Assembly: GCF_003431975.1 (NCBI RefSeq)
Contig: NZ_CP027116.1
Location: 558,001 to 622,000, forward strand
DNA: 64,000 nucleotides
Origin: Bacillus pumilus
GTDB lineage: Bacteria; Bacillota; Bacilli; Bacillales; Bacillaceae
Reading direction: 5' to 3'
Positions 38,108 through 47,741 of this stretch are shown piece by piece. The position numbers and the translations under genes were made by a program. Below the pieces are notes generated by a model. That model was not told where the DNA came from, searched no databases, and worked only from the letters and a program-made list of their open reading frames with translations. Every line of letters starts with the position of its first letter. Positions within the stretch are counted from its first letter, which is position 1.

Positions 38108-38287
38108 ATGGGTCCGATTGGTCCTGGAAGTTTGGTTCTGATTGCGATTGTTGCGCTCATTATTTTTGGGCCGAAAAAGCTTCCTCAATTAGGAAGAGCA
38201 GCAGGAGATACATTACGTGAATTCAAAAATGCCACAAAAGGTTTAGCAGATGATCAGGATGAAAAAAAGAAAAAAGAAGATGAGTAG
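38108..38287 (+). CDS. tatAY: Twin-arginine translocase subunit TatAy
   Basis: 59 residues from the ATG at 38108, within the GGGGGTGGAG context; the GTG at 38099 is inside the ribosome binding site. Short N-terminus, one membrane helix ([12 protein letters not shown]), [10 protein letters not shown] hinge, amphipathic helix and a charged tail ending K-K-K-E-D-E. TatAy forms the pore with TatCy, encoded six bases downstream. In B. subtilis this pair exports the Dyp-type peroxidase EfeB and is constitutively made. Confidence 0.92.
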   Translation: MGPIGPGSLVLIAIVALIIFGPKKLPQLGRAAGDTLREFKNATKGLADDQDEKKKKEDE

Positions 38288-38293
38288 AATAGG

Positions 38294-39058
38294 ATGAGCT
38301 TCATGAATGTCAAAGATATGCCGCTTATGGAGCATATTGTGGAACTGCGAAAACGTTTAGTGATCATTGTGATGTTTTTTGTTGCCTTTATGGTGGCAGG
38401 TTTTTTTCTTGCTAAGCCGGTCATTGTGTATTTACAAAATACGGATGAAGCGGCTACACTGACCCTGAATGCGTTTAAGCTTACAGATCCACTATACGTG
38501 TTTATGCAGTTCGCATTTGTCATTGCTTTGGTTTTGACGTGTCCCGTAATCTTATATCAGCTATGGGCGTTTGTGAGTCCTGGTTTATATGATAAAGAAA
38601 GAAAGGTGACACTTGCTTATATTCCGATTTCACTGCTTTTATTTTTGAGCGGTGTGGCTTTCTCTTATTTTATTTTGTTTCCGTTTGTCGTCGATTTTCT
38701 GATGCGGATGTCAAGTGATTTAAATGTAGAGCAAGTGATTGGGATTCATGAGTATTTTACATTTCTGATGCAGCTAACACTTCCATTTGGCTTTTTGTTT
38801 CAGATGCCCGTTGTGTTGATGTTTCTCACAAGACTTGGCATCATCACACCGATGTTTTTATCGAAAATACGGAAGTATGCCTATTTTGTCCTCATTGTCA
38901 TTGCCGCACTCATTACACCGCCAGAGATCGTTTCTCACCTCATGGTCACCTTACCGATGCTCGTTTTGTACGAAGTGAGTATTGTCATTTCGAGAGTGAC
39001 CTATCGTAAAATGCAGCAAACAGAGACAGAGGAGAAAGAAGATTATGATGTCTCATAA
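38294..39058 (+). CDS. tatCY: Twin-arginine translocase receptor TatCy
   Basis: 254 residues with six membrane helices. The N-terminus H-I-V-E-L-R-K-R-L is the invariant TatC segment that reads the twin-arginine signal, and the F-F-V-A-F-M-V-A first helix and F-x-P-F-G-F-L-F-Q-M-P loop follow. Partner of TatAy. The C-terminal tail is hydrophilic and acidic. A strong terminator ends the moaC-rex-tat block. Confidence 0.93.
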   Translation: MSFMNVKDMPLMEHIVELRKRLVIIVMFFVAFMVAGFFLAKPVIVYLQNTDEAATLTLNAFKLTDPLYVFMQFAFVIALVLTCPVILYQLWAFVSPGLYDKERKVTLAYIPISLLLFLSGVAFSYFILFPFVVDFLMRMSSDLNVEQVIGIHEYFTFLMQLTLPFGFLFQMPVVLMFLTRLGIITPMFLSKIRKYAYFVLIVIAALITPPEIVSHLMVTLPMLVLYEVSIVISRVTYRKMQQTETEEKEDYDVS

Positions 39059-39064
39059 AAAAGC

Positions 39065-39096
39065 ATCGTGACCTTAATTTGGGTCACGATTTTTTC
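39065..39096 (+). terminator. Terminator after tatCy
   Basis: ATCGTGACC (39065-39073) pairs with GGTCACGAT (39082-39090), followed by five T and a C. Confidence 0.85.
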
Positions 39097-39437
39097 TATT
39101 TTGAAAGGATTTGATTGATTTCTTGAAATAGATGCTGATAATAGGCGGGCTCATGCAGGACAAAATCATGTATGCCGACTTTTTTGCTTTCCTCACGTCG
39201 TTCACCGTCTGCACGAACTTCAAAACCCTCTATCTCTATTCTTTCACTTATCCCTGTGAAAAGCTGCTGTGCATCCAATAGTCTTGCTCTGTAAAGTCCA
39301 GCGACTCCCTGTTCCTCTTTGAGCAGCCAGACATGAAACGTTTCATGCCAAAGACCTTGGGCGTGGATATCTGAACGGGCTGCCACTCCAATTTTTTCAT
39401 GCTGATCGTTTAAGATACGAAGTTTCTCATGTTCCAC
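39096..39437 (-). pseudogene. Nudix hydrolase with the Nudix box deleted in frame
   Basis: 113 residues from a GTG at 39437, nine bases after GGAGGAG; the ATG further upstream lacks a binding site. The N-terminus E-K-L-R-I-L-N-D-Q-H-E-K-I-G-V-A-A-R-S-D-I-H and W-H-E-T-F-H-V-W matches the isopentenyl-isomerase-like Nudix family, and the C-terminus (I-E-I-E-G-F-E-V-R, H-E-P-A-Y-Y-Q) matches the end of the same family. Full-length members have about 200 residues; the middle 85 or so, including G-H-x5-E-x7-R-E-x2-E-E, is missing between L-K-E-E-Q-G and V-A-G-L-Y-R-A. The frame is intact, so it may be a recent deletion. It cannot hydrolyse nucleotides by the usual mechanism. Confidence 0.75.
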
Positions 39438-39457
39438 GACAACAAACTCCTCCATAA

Positions 39458-39487
39458 AAAAACCATTTTCCGGTGCTTGGAAAATGG
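39458..39487 (-). terminator. Terminator of ydiL-ydiK
   Basis: On the minus strand CCATTTTCC and GGAAAATGG enclose a seven-base loop and are followed by seven T. Lies between ydiK and the truncated Nudix gene. Confidence 0.85.
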
Positions 39488-39495
39488 TTTTTGGT

Positions 39496-39690
39496 TTATT
39501 TTTGCTGCTGTTTTTTGAGTTTGACAGAGAAGGCAAACATTTTAAGCGCGATATTGATATTATAGGCCGCGAACACCATCAGCAAAATGCTGTAAAATGA
39601 CCACATATCACCTGGATTTTGAATGGCCATATAGGTGAAAGCCACACCTACGGCAAAATAAATGATGCCCCATACGACAGGGTTTCTCAT
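39496..39690 (-). CDS. ydiK: Small membrane protein YdiK
   Basis: 64 residues with two hydrophobic helices (about 5-22 and 30-52) and a lysine-rich C-terminal tail; very like B. subtilis YdiK (63). Function unknown. The start overlaps the stop of ydiL by four bases (ATGA), so translation is coupled to the CPBP protease and a joint role is plausible. Confidence 0.88.
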   Translation of the reverse strand: MRNPVVWGIIYFAVGVAFTYMAIQNPGDMWSFYSILLMVFAAYNINIALKMFAFSVKLKKQQQK

Positions 39691-40421
39691 GAGAAAAAGC
39701 CTCCAATAATCATTTGCATTGTTTGAGATTGTTCTTCAATTATTTTTCTGACTGGCTCAATTTGCACAAGGATGACGAGCGAGTTCATCAGCATATGAGC
39801 ACCGATTGGAACAATGATTCGTTTTGTTTTCGCATATAAAAAGGCAAAGGTAAAGCCCATTGCGGTATAGAGCAAGATATGGGGGAAATCATTGTGTACA
39901 GCAGCGAAAACCACTGAACTGACAAGTGCTCCAATGAAAAAATTCGTTTTTTCATAAACCACACCAAAGATGATTTTTCGAAAAATGATTTCCTCTAATA
40001 TCGGTCCAATCAGGGCGATGACGATCACAAGCCATGGAACTGCATCCATAATGGATAAAATGTTTTGAGTATTCTCGGATTCTCGGCCAATGCCAAATGC
40101 ATATTGTTCAATCGCCCCCGCAATTGATTGTGCAAAGAGGGAAAGAAAGAAACCGCCAATGATCCAAGCGATTGCCGCGCCGACTGAAGCCGGTGCTTCA
40201 TTTCGAAGCGAAGCTTTTGGCACGGTCCGAAGGATGAGCAAAATAATGATTAATCCGATACAGAAACTAATGATTGTCCATGTTCCTGATAATTTTGAGA
40301 GCTCTGCTTGTGTCATTGGTGTCTGTATATATCCTAACCATTTCAGAATGAACACATAAGGAATCGCAGAAACCTGCACCAATATATACGTTAAGATGAT
40401 GTACCAATATTGTTTTTTCAA
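39687..40421 (-). CDS. ydiL: CPBP-family intramembrane metalloprotease YdiL
   Basis: 244 residues (same length as YdiL), about eight helices. The three active-site motifs are complete: G-P-I-L-E-E-I-I-F-R-K (EExxxR) near 145, F-A-A-V-H-N-D-F-P-H (FxxxH) and A-H-M-L-M-N-S (HxxxN). CPBP/Abi proteases cleave substrates in the membrane, and related proteins act in bacteriocin self-immunity. The substrate of YdiL is unknown. Divergent from groESL. Confidence 0.88.
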   Translation of the reverse strand: MKKQYWYIILTYILVQVSAIPYVFILKWLGYIQTPMTQAELSKLSGTWTIISFCIGLIIILLILRTVPKASLRNEAPASVGAAIAWIIGGFFLSLFAQSIAGAIEQYAFGIGRESENTQNILSIMDAVPWLVIVIALIGPILEEIIFRKIIFGVVYEKTNFFIGALVSSVVFAAVHNDFPHILLYTAMGFTFAFLYAKTKRIIVPIGAHMLMNSLVILVQIEPVRKIIEEQSQTMQMIIGGFFS

Positions 40422-40547
40422 GTAACGAAAACCCCTTTACTAAAAGAACTAGATTTATTGTAACACAAGTCTTCTTTTTCGATGAAAAGGAAAGAATCTG
40501 AGTTGAAAAAAGATCATGAAAGCGTAAAAATTTTTAAAGGTTTTTAC

Positions 40548-40613
40548 TTGAAATTACAGAAGACATTCTTTATTATAATAAATGTGTTAGCACTCACTAG
40601 TGATGAGTGCTAA
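40548..40613 (+). promoter_or_regulatory. groESL promoter with CIRCE operator
   Basis: TTGAAA (40548-40553), 17 bases, TATTAT (40571-40576). Then the perfect CIRCE inverted repeat TTAGCACTC (40587-40595), 9 bases, GAGTGCTAA (40605-40613). HrcA binds CIRCE and represses the operon until heat shock draws GroEL away. HrcA itself is outside the window. Confidence 0.95.
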
Positions 40614-40651
40614 AAAAAGACTACATATAAAAATTGAGGAGGTTGTTTCTT

Positions 40652-40936
40652 ATGTTAAAGCCATTAGGCGATCGCGTAATCATTGAACTCGTTGAATCTG
40701 AGGAAAAAACCGCTAGCGGTATTGTGTTACCGGATTCTGCAAAAGAAAAACCGCAAGAAGGTAAAATTGTTGCAGCAGGTTCAGGCCGTGTACTTGAAAG
40801 TGGTGAGCGCGTTGCGTTAGAAGTAAACACAGGCGACCGCATTATCTTCTCAAAATATGCAGGCACTGAAGTGAAATATGAAGGAAAAGAATATTTAATC
40901 CTTCGTGAGAGCGACATTTTAGCTGTTATTGGTTAA
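40652..40936 (+). CDS. groES: Co-chaperonin GroES
   Basis: 94 residues from the ATG at 40652, behind GAGGAGG. Starts [12 protein letters not shown], with the mobile loop [11 protein letters not shown] and the D-I-L-A-V-I-G ending. Caps the GroEL ring. First gene of the CIRCE-controlled operon; 55 bases to groEL. Confidence 0.97.
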   Translation: MLKPLGDRVIIELVESEEKTASGIVLPDSAKEKPQEGKIVAAGSGRVLESGERVALEVNTGDRIIFSKYAGTEVKYEGKEYLILRESDILAVIG

Positions 40937-40976
40937 TCACATAAAAAACATTGAAATAAATTTTTAAAAAGACTGA

Positions 40977-42626
<1,650 letters not shown>

Positions 42627-42636
42627 ACACCCCCCG

Positions 42637-42662
42637 AAAACCCCTTGAAAAAGGGGTTTTTG
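42637..42662 (+). terminator. groESL terminator
   Basis: AAAACCCCTT / AAGGGGTTTT with a GAAA loop, followed by TT. The remaining 42663-42790 shows no gene. Confidence 0.85.
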
Positions 42663-42786
42663 TTATGTCTTCATAAATTTGGTCACGAGCAATGCTCAAT
42701 TGAAATCTTCACCGCTTCTCAATCGTTTACATAAGAAACTTGGGAAGAGCGGCTCCTTTTATGAGTGGTGAAAAAAGGATGTAATA

Positions 42787-42812
42787 AAAAAAGCCCTTAT
42801 CATTCAAGGGCG
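42787..42812 (-). terminator. Terminator of the lipoprotein gene at 42.8 kb
   Basis: On the minus strand GCCCTT and AAGGGC enclose an 8-base loop, followed by a T-rich run. Confidence 0.75.
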
Positions 42813-42823
42813 TTAATGAAAGT

Positions 42824-43360
42824 TTATTTTACTTTTACTGTGAAAGACACGTCTTTACTATTCATGTAATCATCAGTTGTAACATCTCCAAATTTCAGTT
42901 TCAATTCTTTGATGTTTTTAATGTTGATTTCTTTGCCTTCAGGAGCTAAGAATTGAATGACGCCATCTTGTTTCACGCCACCTTCAACATCTCCTCCAAT
43001 TTTACCATCAGTCATAAACATATTCGCATCTAATTGCATGCTTCCAGCTACAGCTTTACCTTGATCTGGGTAAAAATTCAGGACTTTATCTGTCGTATTT
43101 TCGATGTTCATTCCTACGTTAATTCTATCCTTCATAATTTTAATTTCGCCAAGGTTTATTTTCATTCCTTGAGCATTCGTTTTGTGTTTGCTGGCGTTAA
43201 ATTTCTTTGAACCATCATCTTCTTTATTTTTTGTTTGTGTTTTTGTACTTGTTGACTCTTTTTCTTTAGACGCACCTGTAGATACATCATCTGTTGAGCC
43301 ACAAGCAGCCAATGTGAATGTTAGCCCTAAAGCTAGAAATACAGCATAAAATTTTTTCAA
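42824..43360 (-). CDS. Lipoprotein, probably DUF4352-like
   Basis: 178 residues with a lipoprotein signal ending L-A-A-C (Cys about 20). A low-complexity linker of Ser, Thr, Lys and Glu (about 23-55) leads to a beta-rich domain with L-G-E-I-K-I-M-K-D-R-I-N-V-G-M-N-I-E-N-T-T-D-K-V. The pattern of a small immunoglobulin-like domain after a linker is that of DUF4352-type (telomeric repeat-binding-factor-2-like) lipoproteins of Gram-positives. Function unknown. Anchored on the outer face of the membrane. The preceding 43361-43619 interval holds its promoter and little else I can name. Confidence 0.6.
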   Translation of the reverse strand: MKKFYAVFLALGLTFTLAACGSTDDVSTGASKEKESTSTKTQTKNKEDDGSKKFNASKHKTNAQGMKINLGEIKIMKDRINVGMNIENTTDKVLNFYPDQGKAVAGSMQLDANMFMTDGKIGGDVEGGVKQDGVIQFLAPEGKEINIKNIKELKLKFGDVTTDDYMNSKDVSFTVKVK

Positions 43361-43619
43361 AATAAAAATCCCCTTTAGTCAATTTATATAAGCATCTTTT
43401 ATAAGCTTATACATTATCTATGACTATTATAATAGGACAAAAGAATCTATAAATCAACATAAAATCACAAAAATAGAATATTTTGTTTGAATTGATTCAT
43501 CTTTGAATATTTCATAAACCGGTTAGCTTAAAATTAGATAAAATCCACTTCTGATAACTTAAAACGAACTTGAATTTCCTTATAATAGAATTATTAAAAG
43601 GGATTGGGAGTTGATTAGG

Positions 43620-44039
43620 ATGGATACTACTTCGGTTAAGGTGGTTAATAGAGGTCTATTTCTGAATATATCTTCAAATGCAATTGGGGCTCTTTCAAAG
43701 GAATCTGCTGAGAGGATTTTAAAGAGAAGGGATACCAATGAAATACATCAATTGATGTATGTTCCTATTGAAAATGATAATGATCTTAAATGGTTGGTTC
43801 ATAGTTTGCATCAAATTATCATGAATGAAAAAGATGTACATGTCGTTCTTGAATTGGCAGATCTACTGTATTTCTTCATCGTTCCTTTTTATAAAGAGGA
43901 ATTAGTGAGCCGTGGAGAGCTATCATACATGATGAATGATATATTGTTTATTCTGGATCTTTGGACAAATCAAGACCTGATAGAGCTAGTTGATGCCATT
44001 CAATTTGAATTAAAAAGAGTAGAGAGAAAAGGCTTGTAG
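43620..44039 (+). CDS. Hypothetical protein, possibly immunity-like
   Basis: 139 residues from the ATG at 43620, nine bases after GGGAG; a TTG at 43611 abuts that site. No signal peptide or membrane helix. Acidic and helical, with L-V-H-S-L-H-Q-I-I-M-N-E-K-D-V-H-V-V-L-E-L-A-D-L-L-Y and D-I-L-F-I-L-D-L-W-T-N-Q-D-L. I do not recognise the family. Small helical acidic proteins like this include toxin-immunity proteins, but no toxin gene is next to it. A TATAAT at 43581-43586 may be its -10. DNA here is more AT-rich than in neighbouring conserved genes, hinting at an accessory origin. Confidence 0.6.
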   Translation: MDTTSVKVVNRGLFLNISSNAIGALSKESAERILKRRDTNEIHQLMYVPIENDNDLKWLVHSLHQIIMNEKDVHVVLELADLLYFFIVPFYKEELVSRGELSYMMNDILFILDLWTNQDLIELVDAIQFELKRVERKGL

Positions 44040-44061
44040 AGCAATCTCTACAAGCTTTTTT
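44030..44061 (+). terminator. Terminator between 43620 gene and DUF4064 gene
   Basis: GCTTGTAGAG (44032-44041), CAAT loop, CTCTACAAGC (44046-44055), then six T. Confidence 0.88.
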
Positions 44062-44063
44062 CA

Positions 44064-44420
44064 TTATTCTGATGCAGTTGTTTTATTGACGACAGGCTCT
44101 TTTCTAAATACGCCCATGCAGCCTGCGATGATGATTAATACAGCTGGAAGGATAAAGAACATAGAAATAGAAATAATGCCACCAACAGCAGATACTAATA
44201 ATAAAATCCCACCAAGCTTTGCTTTTTTCTTCACGATGACAGATGAAACAATAGCAAGAATAGAGAATAGCATCGCAGCCCAGCCTAATCCTGTAATTTC
44301 ACTAGATCCTGTTTCACTAAAAGCCGCATCGATTCCCCCGAAAGCAAGAGCGAACATTGCGCCGAAAAATCCAAAAATTCCTCCGATTAAGCCTAAAACA
44401 AATTCCGTAGTTCTTTTCAT
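44064..44420 (-). CDS. DUF4064 family membrane protein
   Basis: 118 residues with three to four hydrophobic helices. It starts M-K-R-T-T-E-F-V-L-G-L-I-G-G-I-F-G-F, which is the DUF4064 opening, and then F-S-I-L-A-I-V-S-S-V-I-V-K-K-K-A-K-L-G-G. Function of the family is unknown. Monocistronic, convergent with the hypothetical gene at 43620. Confidence 0.75.
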   Translation of the reverse strand: MKRTTEFVLGLIGGIFGFFGAMFALAFGGIDAAFSETGSSEITGLGWAAMLFSILAIVSSVIVKKKAKLGGILLLVSAVGGIISISMFFILPAVLIIIAGCMGVFRKEPVVNKTTASE

Positions 44421-44525
44421 GAGACGTTCCTCCGATATGTAATTAAGAATTATTGGTACTTAAGAACCAACACAATCTTAATCATCGGCATTCTTTTCAT
44501 GATGTTAATAGTTTTGTAAAAAAAA

Positions 44526-44557
44526 CAAGAAAATCCATAAAAGATTTTCTTGTCCTT
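44526..44557 (-). terminator. Terminator of the lipoprotein gene at 44.6 kb
   Basis: On the minus strand CAAGAAAATC and GATTTTCTTG enclose a short loop, followed by a T run (plus-strand A run at 44520-44525). Confidence 0.8.
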
Positions 44558-45025
44558 TTACTGGGCTCTTTCCCAAGTAATCTTTGTTTCATTTGTTTTT
44601 TTCTTTCCTTTTGCCAGCACTTTACCGCTTTCTTGTTTCACGGTGATGTTTAAGTCATAGAAGGAATAGAGAGCACCAAGGCTGTCATTTTCTGGTTTAT
44701 GCAGGTTGTTTTCTTTTTCAGTTGAAGCTCCAATGGCCAGCGTTTTGGCAAAGTTTAAACCGATGACTTCAGCATAATCACTATTGGTATCAGAGGAAGC
44801 TGTCACGTTTAATGAGATGACTTTTTTCTTTTGATCAACGGTAATCGCTGTGTCTTTTATAAGTTTAGACTGCTCCATGACTTCTTTTGTTTCTTTTTGA
44901 ATGCGTTCATTAATCGTTGGAAGTGCCTTCGTTTCTGTTTTTTGTTCTTTTGCTGTATTTGAGCAAGCGGCTAGCATGAAGAGACTTGCAACTAGGCTCA
45001 TGAAAACAAGTAGACTTTTTTTCAC
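44558..45025 (-). CDS. Hypothetical lipoprotein
   Basis: 155 residues, lipoprotein signal ending L-A-A-C (Cys about 21). The mature part is Lys/Glu/Thr-rich with a possible helix (E-R-I-Q-K-E-T-K-E-V-M-E-Q) and then two beta-like stretches K-K-V-I-S-L-N-V-T-A and Y-D-L-N-I-T-V-K-Q-E. No family recognised. Ends immediately before a strong terminator. Situated in a run of surface-protein genes (42.8-46.4 kb). Confidence 0.6.
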   Translation of the reverse strand: MKKSLLVFMSLVASLFMLAACSNTAKEQKTETKALPTINERIQKETKEVMEQSKLIKDTAITVDQKKKVISLNVTASSDTNSDYAEVIGLNFAKTLAIGASTEKENNLHKPENDSLGALYSFYDLNITVKQESGKVLAKGKKKTNETKITWERAQ

Positions 45026-45118
45026 GTTCGTTCTCCTTTTTCTTTGAAGTATGTATGTTTATGTTACCACGAATCCTTGATTTGATTAAAAGAGAAGTGT
45101 TGATATGCTGTGAACAAT

Positions 45119-45147
45119 AAAAAGCACCCAAAAAGGGCGCTTTTTTC
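45119..45147 (-). terminator. Terminator of the secreted-protein gene at 45.1 kb
   Basis: On the minus strand AAAGCGCCC and GGGTGCTTT form the stem around a TTTTT loop, followed by a T-rich tail. The two G-U/C-A-type positions lower its strength slightly. Confidence 0.7.
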
Positions 45148-45822
45148 TTATTGTGCGGAAAGGCTTGTACTTAATGGAACAGAAGAAATGACAGTGAATT
45201 TTGGAGCGGCAGCACCTGATTCTAAATTTTTACGTAAAAGCGATGATTTGATGGTGCCGTCCCATTTTTTATAGACACTTCCTGATGTATTTGCACGAAG
45301 CTGTACATTCGAGAAGCTTGCTTGCGAGTAGCTGTTTGTTCCATTATCTTGTACGCCATGAACCATTTTGACGACATCGAGGTTTTTCAGACGGCTAGGA
45401 TTGTAAACAGGCTGCTTATAGCGTAATTTCCCGTTGACGTATAGTGACACTGTGCCATCACCATTGTTGATGAGCTTTAAGTTGACACGTGCACCATCTT
45501 TAATACTTGAATCGTATTCACTGTTCCAATATTGACTGCCGCCTTGTGAGCCGCTGCCTAGAAAGACCTTATAGCCAGAAGACGTTTTTGAAATACCGCT
45601 CTCTACAACGGCAGAGCCGAGACCGAGGTACCAATCCGCATAGCCATTCTTAATGGTAGTTGTTTTCGGCAGCACAATATCAGCAGAGATACCTGACCAT
45701 TTCGCCTCATCCGTTTGGGTCACAATCGCACCGTGACGAGGACTAGCCGCAGAGGCAGGGATACTTGAGAGCATCAAAACGAAGGCTAAACTTAAACTCA
45801 AAACGATCAACCATTTTTTCAT
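45148..45822 (-). CDS. Secreted protein, YrpD-like
   Basis: 224 residues with a classical signal peptide (M-K-K-W-L-I-V-L-S-L-S-L-A-F) ending S-A-A-S at about 26. The mature part is beta-rich: W-Y-L-G-L-G-S-A-V-V-E-S-G-I, N-L-K-L-I-N-N-G-D-G-T-V-S-L-Y-V-N-G-K-L-R-Y, suggestive of a lectin-type jelly roll. It reminds me of secreted B. subtilis YrpD, function unknown; that identification is from memory and tentative. No catalytic residues stand out. Monocistronic. Confidence 0.6.
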   Translation of the reverse strand: MKKWLIVLSLSLAFVLMLSSIPASAASPRHGAIVTQTDEAKWSGISADIVLPKTTTIKNGYADWYLGLGSAVVESGISKTSSGYKVFLGSGSQGGSQYWNSEYDSSIKDGARVNLKLINNGDGTVSLYVNGKLRYKQPVYNPSRLKNLDVVKMVHGVQDNGTNSYSQASFSNVQLRANTSGSVYKKWDGTIKSSLLRKNLESGAAAPKFTVISSVPLSTSLSAQ

Positions 45823-45944
45823 GAAAATTCCTCCTTAAATTTGATTCACTTTTATTATATAAAATGAAAGTGGGGGTCTACTGACAATATTCTGGCTATT
45901 TTTAGTGGTATTGGTGAAAAAAATCAGTCATAAAGTGGTCAACT

Positions 45945-45999
45945 TGTATTCGAATTGTAATGTGTCTGTAAAATAACTGGGTGCATCTTCATGTATAAT
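45945..45999 (+). promoter_or_regulatory. WalR-type box and promoter of ydjM
   Basis: TGTATT-N5-TGTAAT (45945-45961) fits the WalR direct-repeat box, with one variant base in the first half. The -10 TATAAT is at 45994-45999, and the -35 region (45971-45976) is poor, as in WalR-activated promoters. B. subtilis ydjM is a known member of the WalRK regulon. Confidence 0.7.
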
Positions 46000-46031
46000 G
46001 AATCCAGAAACCAAATACGGAGGATTTTCTA

Positions 46032-46400
46032 ATGAATAAAAAGCTTATCGCGACAATCGTAACAGTAGCTAGTTTATTTTTGGCGTTTAGTTTCTCACAT
46101 GGAGCAAGTGCAAAAAAAGTAAGCGGCAATATTACTTGGTATAATGGTGTCGGTAAAAAAGGCGCAGATGGAAAAAAACTCGGTCATTGGGATGCAGCAA
46201 CTAAAATGGGATTTGACGTACCGAAAAAAGGTACAAAACTAAGAGTGACAACAAAAGCGAAACCACATAAAGTGATTACAGTATATAAATATGATGTAGG
46301 CAGAATGCCAAACGCTGTATTAGACGTCAGTCCGAAAGCATTCAAAGCACTTGGGTATAAAACAAGTAAAGGTGTCGTAAAAGGGCATTACACTTATTAA
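46032..46400 (+). CDS. ydjM: Secreted cell-wall protein YdjM (DPBB-like)
   Basis: 122 residues with a signal peptide ending near A-S-A (about 26). The mature domain opens G-N-I-T-W-Y-N-G-V-G and includes L-R-V-T-T-K-A-K-P-H-K-V-I-T-V and V-G-R-M-P-N-A-V-L-D-V-S-P-K-A-F-K-A-L-G, the pattern of a single double-psi beta-barrel like the first domain of expansins and RlpA. In B. subtilis ydjM belongs to the WalRK cell-wall regulon. Its precise activity is unknown. Followed 73 bases later by ydjN, no terminator between. Confidence 0.82.
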   Translation: MNKKLIATIVTVASLFLAFSFSHGASAKKVSGNITWYNGVGKKGADGKKLGHWDAATKMGFDVPKKGTKLRVTTKAKPHKVITVYKYDVGRMPNAVLDVSPKAFKALGYKTSKGVVKGHYTY

Positions 46401-46473
46401 TACATAGGCATGCAAAGAAGCGGGAAAAGTTCATTTTCTGGCTTCTTTTCTTGTAGAGAGGGTCTGAAAGGCA

Positions 46474-47523
46474 ATGAGAAAATCAACATGGTGGACCATG
46501 ACGGTCATCGGCGTCGCAGTGATAGCGGTCGTCATTTTCTTCATGATGAAGCCGGGTCAAGAGGCGAAACATGCAGGAAAAGTGAAAACAAATCAGGATG
46601 CAAAAGACGAATTGCTCGTTTCATTTACTGATCAACAGTTAAACAATACGTATTATCTGCATGACCGAGCTCTTCGCACGGAGAAACTGACAGCATATCC
46701 TTCGATTGCTTATGATTCTACGAAACAGCTTTTATATTACACATTTACGGATGAAGACACGCAAAAAGTGAGTATTCGACAATTGAATGTGAAAACGGAT
46801 GAAGAGAAAACGCTATTTACGAGTGATGATTCCATCGACAGTATGAGACTGTCTGGAGACGGGAAGCAGTTATATCTTAGGTATAATAAGGATTCAGGGG
46901 AACAATTTTATGTTGCGATGTTTGATGTAAACACACATAAAGTAAAGGTATTGTATCCAGAAAAAAGCAAGGATGATACGGTGAGTTCTTTTGCTTATGA
47001 TCCGGCATCGAACCTTTTGGCTATCCAGCACTATTCTTTAAAAGAAGATTACAAGAAAACCGATGAAGCAAACGAAAAAGGAAAAGACCCTGAACCAACA
47101 ACCATGAAAATTACCCTTCAAACTGGAGCGAAGGGAAAGCGTATTGCACGCATCCCGCAAACGATCAATGATATTTCATTTTCACCAGATCATCAAAAAT
47201 TGATTTATACAGAAGTGAAGGTACGAAACGAAAAGGAAGTATCCTCTATTAAGATGCTTGATGTAGAAACAGGAAAAAAGGTGACACTCGTTAAAGGCAG
47301 CGAGGGTGTGCATATTTTAAGTGCCGCACAGCCACAATTTTCTACGGACGGGTCTTCTGTTTATTTCTTAGGTATTGCTAAAAATGCAAAAGAATTAAAG
47401 GATGATACCGGACGAAAGGCGAAGGTTAGAACGATATTTGAATACAATATCAAGAAGAAAACAGTGGAAGCCGTTTGGGAGAAGAATGGCGGAGTTATTA
47501 ATAATTTCACTGTCAATCGATAA
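46474..47523 (+). CDS. ydjN: YdjN: membrane-anchored beta-propeller-like protein
   Basis: 349 residues, matching the B. subtilis neighbour of ydjM. One N-terminal membrane anchor (about 5-24), then an extracytoplasmic domain with TolB/WD40-like repeats: I-A-Y-D-S-T-K-Q-L-L-Y-Y-T-F, M-R-L-S-G-D-G-K-Q-L-Y-L-R, I-S-F-S-P-D-H-Q-K-L-I-Y-T-E and F-S-T-D-G-S-S-V-Y-F-L-G. Function unknown; association with ydjM suggests the cell wall. The C-terminus ends with a short extended stretch. Confidence 0.8.
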   Translation: MRKSTWWTMTVIGVAVIAVVIFFMMKPGQEAKHAGKVKTNQDAKDELLVSFTDQQLNNTYYLHDRALRTEKLTAYPSIAYDSTKQLLYYTFTDEDTQKVSIRQLNVKTDEEKTLFTSDDSIDSMRLSGDGKQLYLRYNKDSGEQFYVAMFDVNTHKVKVLYPEKSKDDTVSSFAYDPASNLLAIQHYSLKEDYKKTDEANEKGKDPEPTTMKITLQTGAKGKRIARIPQTINDISFSPDHQKLIYTEVKVRNEKEVSSIKMLDVETGKKVTLVKGSEGVHILSAAQPQFSTDGSSVYFLGIAKNAKELKDDTGRKAKVRTIFEYNIKKKTVEAVWEKNGGVINNFTVNR

Positions 47524-47528
47524 AAGGT

Positions 47529-47567
47529 ACGTCCAGTTATTTTGATATAACTGGACGTTTTTTTTAT
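47529..47567 (+). terminator. Terminator after ydjN
   Basis: ACGTCCAGTTAT / ATAACTGGACGT with a six-base loop, followed by a long T run. Confidence 0.88.
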
Positions 47568-47702
47568 TTTTCCGTTTGACATGATACTGAAATTGACGAA
47601 TTTATGGAAGGAAAATGAGTTTTCAAGTCGGGAAACTTGGGGTATTTTCGTATTTTGCTTATGTGACAGAAAAAAAGAAAGAGAGTAAGATGAGTGAACA
47701 TA

Positions 47703-47733
47703 AAAAAACGAGAGGGCAGACGGCTTCTCGTTT
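47703..47733 (-). terminator. Terminator of the CMD-family gene
   Basis: On the minus strand AACGAGA and TCTCGTT form the stem, followed by T residues. The space 47568-47702 shows nothing further. Confidence 0.65.
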
Positions 47734-47741
47734 TCTCTGAT

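Noticed and set aside
46410..46631. 73-aa frame overlapping ydjN
   Set aside because: Shadow of ydjN in another frame with basic, composition-driven residues.
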